Source: Orientallactaga sibirica (taxonomy: Eukaryota; Chordata; Mammalia; Rodentia; Dipodidae). Taken from it: a stretch of 64,000 nt of DNA. Within the stretch, counting starts at the first letter, position 1, and every line of letters starts with the position of its first letter. The notes under the pieces were generated by a model. The model was not told the DNA's origin, did not search any database, and saw nothing but the letters and a program-made list of their open reading frames with translations. The translations under genes were made by a program, and so were the position numbers. Positions 55,651 through 64,000 of the stretch are shown here, in pieces. The stretch covers positions 8,946,001 to 9,010,000 of the forward strand of contig JAEOAD010000018.1 of NCBI GenBank assembly GCA_036365145.1, given 5' to 3'.

Positions 55651-58025
55651 GGAGAATTAGCATCTACCATTCACTGGGCATTGGCAGTCCATGGCTCCTT
55701 CTAGCAGTGTACCTTACTTTTCAGGATTCCTTATTGGCATTGTAGTTATGGCTCTTGACATCTAGTTTGTGCTTTTCAGCTTCTATTCTCAAGCTAAGGT
55801 ACTGATCCTAGCTTGATCATTATACAAGTTCATTTTCTAAGATATGGGAAGGCAAAGACTGAGCACTAGTGAAAAGGCACTTAGTAAATGAATGCCAATG
55901 AAAACATAAAAATAAGTGTGTTTTGAAATGACTAGCTGTAATTTGTGTTTTTAAAGTTTTAGCAGACAAGTTCAGGTCTATACTTAATAGTTCAAAATTT
56001 TGCTTTCATAGAGCCTTCATAATATCCTTCTTATGATGATTTTAAAAATATACATATTATGTCATTTGCTTTGAGTCTTCTATAAGACAAATGTTAGGGG
56101 CATTTCATGATTATAGCCAAGGAACTGAGTGTACTGTCAGAGCAATATGACTCCCCTGCACAGTGCCCCATGGTGAAAGTCATGTGAGAGTCTGCAGGAA
56201 GAGCTATGGCACTCTCTTCTCTCTTGTGCCTCACAGACTCTCCTGAGAATGTCCTCAGAGATAATAAATGTGGATGTCCTCCACAGACTCCAGAGTGGAA
56301 TATGAATATAGGAGATAGTTTCTATTATTTCTAGGGCAAGAGAGCTATAACCTTGTGGAATCATCTATCAACCAGGAAATCCTGTTGCTGTTCACTGAAT
56401 TGCACCCCTGTGACCCAAAAGATAATGTAATTCCCAATGTCCTTAACTTAATACTATGGGTTGACCATGACCTTTAACTGAGCTGGGTGAAGAATATTTA
56501 AATGCAGAGACTGATAGCTTAGGACTCTCAGCAGCAAATTTAGCTATGCAGCAGCTGCTGTTCAGGGAGGGATGGATGGGGATGAATAAGATAAGAGTCA
56601 GATGGTGTTCCTCCAAAAACAATCCATGGCTTAGATTTGTTTTTGAAAACTTGATGAAAGGAACATCTCTCCTTATTTTGATGATCAAGAGTGCTCCTGA
56701 GGCCACCTCCAAACAGACACCTGGGATGGGCACTTCAGCCAACCTCACACGGGTTGATTTAAAAATCCAGCAGGGGATTCATCTGACTGGAGTTTGATAT
56801 CATAGTTCAACAGCCTGCTGGATCCTATACATTCTATAAAACTGCATATGCTTGCTACACACTTCCACAAGGCTGGGTAGGTGCTATACACTTCTACAGG
56901 TAAGTCAGTGGGTAGGTGCTGTGTACACTTCTACAGGGCAGTCAGTGGGTAGGATAGGATGGGGTGCTTCTGCTTTAATCTCTTAAATACTAGGCTGAAA
57001 ATAGTATCAAATCATACAATTATGATTGTGTTTTGAATAGAACTTTTGACAGCAATACAAAACCCTTAATTTTATAGATAAGGGAATGAAGCTCATAAAA
57101 TATACAATTTTCCATACAATTTAAGGTTAACATTCATGAATTTTTGATTAATATCACACCTAAATCAATTAGTTGAGATATTTATTGTCTTATTGTTTCC
57201 TATTTTTTTTGCCATTGGCTACTGAGAGTAAGATCTGCTAAGTCAAAAGTGACCTAATATACAATAGCCCAGAAAGATCATGTTTCTATTGTTCTAATTA
57301 GCCATCAATAAACAACAAACAGGCATTAGGTCGACTCTATACCTCACACCATAAGCTGTGAAGAAGTCCTAAAAGGTTTCAGTAAGGTGACAGCTTCCAA
57401 TTATGCAAAGATTGTATTATTCTTGTTGAACAATCAGTGGAATATACTCCATTATTTAGGGATCATTTGGGGCCACTATGTTCATCTTATTATAAGTTGA
57501 CAAAAAACAAAGATGCTGTATTTTAAACCTTTGATTTGAGTTTGAAGGCATTAATTGACCACTACTTCTCTTCAATGGATTCTGCTAAAACATAGTCCAG
57601 AAAAACAGACAACAATTCTAACAAATCTAACAAAGCTTTATCATTGGTAAAACCTGAGTTGGTCAGGGTAGTATGACACCATGGCCAAAATGAAACAGGC
57701 TACTCAACAACATTAGAAAGAATGTAGGGAATAACTCACATCAGACTTGGATGAAGATGGACTTAGAGAAGATAGAGTTGGGATACAATTAGAGAGGAAG
57801 AAAGATGCAGAGATGGCCAATGTCCCAACCATTCCATAATATAAGCCTCACCTCAGATGAGAACTCAAAGAAGAAACAGTCTGCTTTTAAAGCCAAGGAG
57901 GGGTTATACAAAGAGGAAAAATCAATGTTCCAGCACCACTGAGAAACAGGAATAGATAATTCTATAATGTACACATGTGTCAACACACCTGTTATAAAAT
58001 ATAATTACATGCCAATTAAAAAAAT
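55651..58025. other. Unique DNA with a short tandem repeat
   Basis: Apart from the tandem repeat at 56840-56955 and a possible MIR scrap near 57050-57110, no repeat or gene is recognised. Confidence 0.4.
56840..56955. repeat. Short tandem duplication, about 38-bp period
   Basis: 'gggtaggtgct' + 'acacttctacagg' + 'agtcagt' occurs at 56875 and 56920, starts again at 56946, and is preceded by a worn copy ('gctacacacttccacaagg'). Two good units plus partial ones. Confidence 0.75.
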
Positions 58026-58029
58026 AAAA

Positions 58030-58312
58030 TGGGCTGGAGAGATGGCTTAGCAGTTAAGGCGCCTGCCTCCTAAGCCTAAGAATGCTGGTTCCAATCTCCA
58101 GCTGTTCCAATCTCCAGGTCCCACGTTTAGCCAGATGCAGTGACACAAGGGCACAATGCCGCACTTGACCACAAGGGGGTGCATGCATCTGGATTTCATT
58201 AGCAGCAGCTGAGAGACAGCTGGCACGCCCATCTCTATCTGTCTTCTCTCTCTCTCTCTCTCTCCAAAAAATAAAATAAAATAAAATAAAATAATAAAAT
58301 AAAATAAAATAA
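58030..58312 (+). mobile_element. B2-superfamily SINE, long subtype, duplicated 12-mer
   Basis: 'gggctggagagatggcttag', 'gcctgcctcctaagcctaag', then 'ttccaatctccag' twice in tandem (58090-58117), 'cacaagggcacaatgccgca', 'agcagcagctgagagacagc', and a tail of AAAATA units. The short internal duplication is particular to this copy. Confidence 0.93.
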
Positions 58313-58316
58313 TAAA
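58265..58316. repeat. (AAAATA)n microsatellite
   Basis: AAATA/AAAATA units over about 50 bp, derived from the SINE tail. Confidence 0.85.
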
Positions 58317-58327
58317 ACTTAGAAAAT

Positions 58328-58472
58328 CTGGGTGTGGTGTCACATGCCTTTAATCCCAGCACTGGGGAGGCAGAGGTAGGAGGATTGCCGTGAGTTCAAG
58401 GCCACCCTGAGACTACATAGTGAATTCTAGGTCAGCCTGAGCTAGAGTGAGACCCTACCTCAAAAAAAAAAA
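58328..58472 (+). mobile_element. B1 SINE inserted in a SINE tail
   Basis: 'ctgggtgtggtgtcacatgc' to 'gagtgagaccctacctc' and an A-run; near-consensus. 'aaaacttagaaaa' precedes it (about 58314) and recurs after its tail (about 58490), so it landed at the end of the preceding SINE. Confidence 0.95.
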
Positions 58473-59098
58473 ATAACAAATAAATAATAAAACTTAGAAA
58501 AAAATTAAGAATATGTATAAAACAGATACAGCCATAAGTCATTGAGTACATGGTGGAATCCATGCTTTAGAGATGGAGAGAGGACATAGAAGCTTGCTCT
58601 TAAAACTTTTTATTTTAAAATGTAGTACAATACAGATAACATGAAATTTGCCAATAGTATCATTGTGTATGCATAGTTCATTTGATGCTAAGAAGATTAA
58701 ATAGAGATAAGAGACTGGAAGTCCACAGCTATGCAGAATAAGGACATATATATAGTTCTTCTCTTATACTCATAACACTTGTCTTCTGCTCACCAAATGT
58801 GTGAATATTTTTCCCCTCCACATGAAGAAATCTGTCATTTTTGGGTGGCTACTGACTGGGTGCCCTACAATATAACTTATTCTGACCCTGCATGATACTG
58901 TTCCATCTCTCAGATTAAGGGCTTTGTCCCTTAAGACTTCTATGTATATCAGATGATAACTGTAAGACTTGGGTGACCAGGTTACCCACAGAGTGCCTCT
59001 CGGACTCAACTAAGATTTGGCGGTTCCCAGCACGCTCTACGCTTACTTGCTTGAATGGATTACAGCATTCGTGAAAGCTATTTATTGGGGGAGGGGAG

Positions 59099-59152
59099 GG
59101 TCAGGCATGGTGGCACACACCTTTATTTTCAGCAGGCGGGAGGCTGGGGTAG
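59099..59152 (+). mobile_element. B1 SINE head, truncated
   Basis: 'gtcaggcatggtggcacaca' to 'gaggctggggtagga' is the first third of a B1, cut off where the next SINE begins. Confidence 0.8.
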
Positions 59153-59345
59153 GAGGAGAGAGATGGCTCAGCAGTTACAGGCACTTGCTAGCAAAGCCTG
59201 TCAATCTGAGCTCAATTCCCTAATGCTCCTGTAAAGCCAGATGCACAAAGTGGAACAGGCATCTGGAGCTTGTTTGCCAGTGGCAAGAGGCCCTGGGGCA
59301 CCCATTCTCATTCTCTTCTATCTCTCTCCTTGCAAATAAATAAAT
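59153..59345 (+). mobile_element. B2-superfamily SINE, short subtype
   Basis: 'ggagagagatggctcagcag', 'gtaaagccagatgcacaaag', 'gcatctggagcttgtttgcc', CT-rich stretch and CAAATAAATAAATAAA tail. It adjoins a B1 head without a gap. Confidence 0.88.
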
Positions 59346-59920
59346 AAACAATTAAACAATCTATTACATTATCATACTACATTACCAGTCTACTGGTAAA
59401 TGACATAACTCCAAAACAGTCAAGAAGAGAAGATGCATAAGGCAAGGTGTAGGATAGGTGTAGAATTTCCTGGCCTCCCTAGCCACAGTACCCTTCAAGA
59501 TCCTTCACGTGTTTATCACCATAGAAGCATCCTGAACCTCTTCTCTGTGCTTACAAATGCTTGGTTACATAGATGTGCCTGATTACTAGTAAGTCATTCA
59601 ACCTTCAGCCCATTACTCTTTCCTGAAGTCAGACGGCATGTTTGAAAGTTCCAACTTTCCAATAATAAAGTTGATTTCTTTGGCAATCATTCCCCATCCT
59701 ATGAATGTGTAGGAGTTTTACAAAAGTGACCTGTTTAATAAAAACTCAGGTGTGGTTCAAGGCATTTGTAACAGATAACAAAGACTCCCTCCTTTAATTG
59801 CTCTTGTAGCTGAGGGAATTCCAAGAGTTTTAGGACTTAGCCAGGAACAGGGATGAAAATGAAACATATATTTCTTTTTTAAAACATGTACATTCTGATT
59901 TGTTTTGGTTTTCTAGTTTT
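59346..59920. other. Unique DNA
   Basis: No gene or named repeat recognised. Confidence 0.4.
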
Positions 59921-59924
59921 TTAC

Positions 59925-60113
59925 ATTTATTTATCTATTTGAGAGGGAAAGAGAGAGAGAGAATGAGAATGTCAGGGCTTTAAGCCACGGAAAACTAACT
60001 CCAGATGTATGTGCCCACTTGTGCATTTGGCTTACTTGGGTCCTGGGGAATCAAACTGGGTCCTTTGGTTTTGCAGGCAAATGCCTTAACTGCTTAGCCA
60101 TCTTTCCAGCCAG
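59925..60113 (-). mobile_element. B2-superfamily SINE, short subtype
   Basis: Antisense copy: 'catttatttatctatttgag', GA-rich stretch, 'ccagatgtatgtgcccactt', 'aatgccttaactgcttagcc' and 'atctttccagcc'. Confidence 0.9.
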
Positions 60114-60184
60114 AAACCCATATTTCTTATGATAAATCCCAAAATCACAGGATCATAGATGTTAAGCATGGGAGTTTGCTTTAA

Positions 60185-60300
60185 GGTATGCTTGGGTTCA
60201 AATTTCCCTCTAGCCACTTACTAAATGGATTTGAACAAATGGCTTAACTTCACTGACTAACTTTGCTTTCTTACTATAATACAAATATGCTTGGAGGAGA
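60185..60300 (+). mobile_element. MIR fragment
   Basis: 'gcttgggttcaaatttccct', 'agccacttactaaatggatt' and 'aatggcttaacttcactgac' resemble MIR ('gtgaccttgggcaagtcactt'). Confidence 0.6.
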
Positions 60301-61375
60301 ACCATGTGAGATAGCTTACAGAGGTCTAAATGCAGTGATGCAAATGTAACAGAGGTCTCTTCACTCCCAGGTAACTTGTTTGCACACAGTGGGACCTCAG
60401 ACTGTTACACATTTCAGGACAAGAGTGTGACTGAATTGATAGGGTCATCATGCTCTCAGAAACTACTCCTAAGGGATGTCACAGATAGCAGGTCCTGGAG
60501 AGAAAGAAGCTAAAGGAAGCCACACTGTACACCTTCTGCAGTCTGCTGGAAGATTAGGGAAGACACTTAGTTTCAGAGTGGCGATTTTTTTTTTTTTTTT
60601 TTTTTTTTTACCTCTAGGATAGGGGAAATTACAGAGAATATGAACAACATAAACTGTGGCTGAATAAAAGCTAACAATAAAACACAAAGAGAACCCATCT
60701 CATAAAGGGACACAAGGCTATTTCAAACACTTTTGGACATGATAAAAAGAAAACCCAAAACAGATAGACAAAAGCTCAAATATTAGCTTTGTCACTTATA
60801 AGTGATATGTTAAAAAAAAAGACATATGGCTTATCTGAGCTTTGTTTCCTTACCTGTAAATATGAGAAAATACTTCACATAATGTTTGTAGGTTTTAAAT
60901 CCACAAAGGTCCTTTGCACACTGTCAGTCCATATACAGATTTGAGAGTTCATTATTTTTTTTTCTAACTCAGTACTACTGCAGATTTTAATGGAAGAAAT
61001 GTTTCTATCACATCTCTTTTGTGGTAGTATCTTTGAATTTCCTGTTCTCACTCATCAAACACATTCAAATGTGGAGGATCCTAGAGTGGCAGAAAGATAA
61101 ACACTGTCTGATAATTCAAAGCAACCTCTTCTCTTGAGCTCACTGGAAGTTGAGACAATTCTTTTGTTAGGCTTGATTAATTCACAAGGGAAAAAGAGTT
61201 GCAAATGAAAAATGCAATTATAAGAAGATAGCCAGGAATGTGATTTTTTGATACAATATTTTCCCCAGCATAAAACACTATGAATTCAGGCTCAGTCATC
61301 TCAATATCACCCTCCATGTCCACCTAACAATGAAAATGAACTATGTTTCTCAATGAGTGAATCAATAAAGTAATC
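60301..61375. other. Unique DNA with an isolated T25 run
   Basis: A pure T-run of about 25 at 60585-60609 has no SINE body attached. A weak MIR-like stretch lies near 60790-60880. No gene recognised. Confidence 0.45.
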
Positions 61376-61379
61376 TCTA

Positions 61380-61650
61380 AACCTTGGATGTGTTTGAACA
61401 CTTGGTCCCCTGCAGTGGCGCTATTTGGGAAAGTTGTGTAACATTAGGAGGTAGAACCTTGTTGGAGAAAGTGGGCTACAGGGAGTGGTCCTTAAGGTAT
61501 TGTAACCCAGCCTTACTTCCTTTTTTCCCTCTGCTTCCTGCCTATCAATATCAGATGTGACCAACTCTTTGCCTGCACCTGCCACCATGCTTTCCCTTCA
61601 TGACAGACCCTACCCTCTGGAACTAGAAACCAAAATAAACTCTTTCCCTC
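61380..61650 (+). mobile_element. Medium repeat (MaLR/hAT-like), 3'-truncated
   Basis: 'accttggatgtgtttgaaca', 'cttggtcccctgcagtgg', 'ggaggtagaaccttgttgga' and 'accaaaataaactctttccc' match the 'TGTGGTTTGAAT' element type seen at 41768 and 49506. The usual last 40 bp are absent. Confidence 0.6.
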
Positions 61651-61684
61651 TGAACAGATAGTGGGGTGAACTCTTCAACCCCCA

Positions 61685-61815
61685 AGCTCTGCTCCCACCC
61701 ATGTACTTCCTATTGCAAGGCTTCACCTCCCAAAGACTCTACTACTTGAGGTCTAAGTAGGAAGCTTAATCAAAAATACCAGAGGCTATGGGGGACATTT
61801 ATTTTCCAACCACTA
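61685..61815 (-). mobile_element. LTR fragment, minus strand
   Basis: 'gcaaggcttcacctcccaaa' and 'aggctatgggggacatttat' resemble the outer end of the MaLR-like LTRs read antisense. It is only a fragment. Confidence 0.45.
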
Positions 61816-61821
61816 CAGCAA

Positions 61822-62342
61822 TGTTGTGGAAATTTATCCTCCAAGGATGACATGGTCATTGCCCTTTGAAATTGTCAGCAGCTGTGATTACCAGAAAAAG
61901 ACCTGCATAAAACTGGGCCAATTAATGTTCCCTCATTGAGGGAGAGAGAGTAGCCCAATAGGCCATGTCCCTCCCCAAGAGTTTTCGCTTAATGGTTATT
62001 AACAGAAAAAAGCTTATGAAGCCGCACCCCTGCTCAGAAGTTACAGACGGGACTAGTTGCTAGGAGGATGAGCTCACAGGGTCCTTTCCCTCCCCAAGGA
62101 TATTTAGATAGCTAAGGTTTTCTTGAGAAAGATATTTTCTTCAGCGGGGTAGTTATCTGCCCATAAGTTGTTCTGCAATTAACCCTTCACCCGTGCTCAT
62201 GTAAGTAACCCCAGTTAAACCCATTGGTTCATCGAATTACATTTGTGTGGAAAAGTTTCTTTATTTCTGTAATTAGTGCCTGTCTGAACACTAAGTGGTA
62301 GAGGCAGGCCTGTAGACTAGTCGACCTGACTCAAGTTCAGTG
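61822..62342 (+). repeat. Unidentified interspersed repeat, possible LTR
   Basis: A block of about 520 bp is somewhat richer in GC than its surroundings, with 'aggccatgtccctccccaag', 'cctgctcagaagttacagac', 'tcacagggtcctttccctcc' and 'cccagttaaacccattggtt'. It is bordered by 'gcaatgttg' (61818) and 'gcaatgctg' (62343), which could be a target duplication. It gives the impression of a rodent medium-reiterated LTR, but I cannot name the family. Confidence 0.45.
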
Positions 62343-62439
62343 GCAATGCTGGAGCTTTTCAAGGTTCTGTTTTGAGCTCATATTTATCAAAATCCAGGGT
62401 ATTTATCTCAGTCATTGATATCAACATTGACACTAGTTT

Positions 62440-62965
62440 TTTCTAAGCACATATATATTCTTATATCCAACCCTTCACTCCCATCTCCCTAAAGGCCCTT
62501 TTCACCCTCTTCAGTAGGGTCCTTGGTATTTACTGTGGGTTAATTAGAGCCTCTGTCCATCTCAAGGTGGGAAATATTACTGTGCCCCAGGATATTACTA
62601 CAAACCCTGTGGCTCTCAGAGTCTTCACACTTCCTCTTTAGCAACAATCCCTGAACCTTGGCAGAGTGTTGCAGTTTTTTAGTGTTGAGTCCTCTGTAGA
62701 CTCTGTATTTCTGTTATAATGTTTCAGTTCTCCACTATGTTTGTTGCTATTTCCCTGGAGGCCTTTGTCTGGCTAGCATTGGGAACAACACTCTATTGCT
62801 TCCTCCCCAGATTTTTCTCCACCCCCATGAATGTGGTGAGCAATTGGCTATCTTTACTTGTATTGACGGATCATGGATAGTCTCAGTATTCTCTGCCATC
62901 TGGAATATAAAGCAGTTTCTCTAAACCAAGGGTGAGAGCATAAGCTTATATTTCTATATCCAGCT
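62440..62965 (-). mobile_element. L1 3' UTR, minus strand
   Basis: 'cccttcactcccatctccct', 'ctcaaggtgggaaatattac', 'attctctgccatctggaata' and 'accaagggtgagagcataag' are antisense L1 3' UTR landmarks also seen at 5750-5810, 7850-7900 and 12040-12090. Confidence 0.7.
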
Positions 62966-64000
62966 ACCTGCTGACACCTTTAACTGCTGTCCTATAGAAA
63001 CTTCAACTCAACACATTCACAACTGAGTTCACCATTTCCTCTGTAACCCTTCTTTTCCTTCAGTGTTCCCTGCCTGACTTAAATGATGATGGCACTTAGC
63101 TAGCCACTGCAGAAGGCAATTTAGAAACTATTTTTCAAAACCCCTCTCCCTTCCAAACTCTAATATATCTTCTTCCATAGTCTTGCTATGAGATATTTTG
63201 TCCATTGAAATACATACTTCCTTCTTATTATTGGCCATTGCACTTGTGTTTTACCTGGTGCCCTTAACTCTGTTATGAGCATTGACAGACCTACCTCAAT
63301 CAGCTATTACATTAAAATTAGTGCTAAAATGAAAATGTAATCCTACCACTTTTTTGATCAGTCCATGATAGATATTTTCTTGTTTTTAAGAATGCTACCA
63401 ACATAACTTATCTCATTCCTTCTTTTCTCTTTTTTTCATGCTGTCCATGAAGTTTTATGTTCTCTTAAAATTGATCTTCTCCTTATGCTAAGAACTGAAA
63501 CTAACATATAATGGGACTTAAAAAATATATAAAAAAGCATGTTCTAATGCACTCTCTCACTCCTTGGAACACTGCTGATAAGCAGAAAAAATTATCCTCA
63601 TTTTTGCAAAGCAAACCAAGGAGAGCATGATATACACTGGGTTCAGGGATCTCATCTCTTCTGATCTTCAGCAGTGGGTCCTGGGCTCTGAAGTGCCATG
63701 ACTGAGCTCATCTAGATTACTGCTCTTTGAAGGCATGCCTTCACCTTTCTGATGCATTATAACACACTCTAAGTACTTAGAGGCCTCTGATTCAAGCCAA
63801 TCAAGACAAGTAGTGTTCAACCAAAAGCTGGAAGGGGCAGAAGCATAGGATGTAGTAATATGTGTCTACTGGCTGCAAACATTCCCCATTTCTGGGTGTG
63901 AGTCAGTGCATTTCACTTAGTGAAGAAAGCTTCCACTATCCTGACTATTAGCCAAGTGGAGGTCATACCCTCCACTTTTCTTATAGTTTTTTGTGGGTTT
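62966..64000. other. Unique DNA
   Basis: No gene or named repeat recognised up to the window edge. Confidence 0.4.

Noticed and set aside
992..60113. SINE heads as tRNA genes
   Set aside because: They retain A and B box-like strings but lack a complete cloverleaf and are followed by SINE bodies and tails.
1..64000. Regularly spaced repeats suggesting a CRISPR array, bacterial operons or phage
   Set aside because: The repeats are dispersed mammalian SINE, LINE and LTR elements; spacing is irregular and there are no dense genes or ribosome-binding sites.

Overview
This window looks like non-coding nuclear DNA from a rodent, either intergenic or inside a very large intron. It is AT-rich and packed with retrotransposons. 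I found no protein-coding exon, RNA gene, CpG island or CRISPR array that I could defend. Every long open frame examined is explained by a repeat: L1 remnants, purine-rich SINE tails or LTRs.

The repeat set points to the mouse-like rodents. 7SL-derived B1 SINEs occur beside many tRNA-derived SINEs of the B2 superfamily. The latter have an A box in a 'gagagatggcttag' head and end in CT-rich plus AAATAAATA tails. Their body differs from mouse B2 and fits the jerboa (Dipodidae, DIP-like) branch. That placement rests on remembered SINE families and not on a search. Older mammalian layers are also present: MIR, MLT1/MST-type LTRs, hAT/MER fragments and L1M.

Layout. 1-5150: mostly unique sequence with three SINEs, a tandem duplication and a short L1 3' end flanked by a 47-bp direct repeat. 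5150-16160: minus-strand L1 bodies riddled with younger insertions (two 5'-truncated L1s with target duplications, several B1 and B2, and a complete non-autonomous LTR element of 2041 bp nested inside a SINE). 16160-26300: sparse repeats, an L1 3' end, two solo LTRs each inserted in a SINE, and old MER5/MST-like pieces. 26300-31580: an old L1M on the plus strand, then a second, older LTR-internal-LTR element. 32280-39980: L1 pieces in both orientations, including an endonuclease-to-RT ORF2 remnant and an old L1M 3' half. 40000-46240: solo LTRs and unique DNA. 46770-49010: an L1M 3' end followed by an inverted duplication (arms about 353 and 277 bp, spacer about 1.04 kb), bordered by a SINE carrying a roughly 250-bp purine tract. 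49350-53800: nested medium-reiterated elements, an MLT1-like LTR, an ORR1/MaLR-like LTR and an L1 3' end. 54000-64000: scattered SINEs and MIRs, an unidentified repeat near 62 kb and an L1 3' UTR.

No genes act together here. The main value is the insertion history. The best points for a second look are the young LTR element with a perfect tRNA-Leu primer site, the inverted duplication, an L1 with an apparent 3' transduction, and a 43-bp sequence shared between the LTR element's interior and nearby DNA. I did not find a convincing new biological system.
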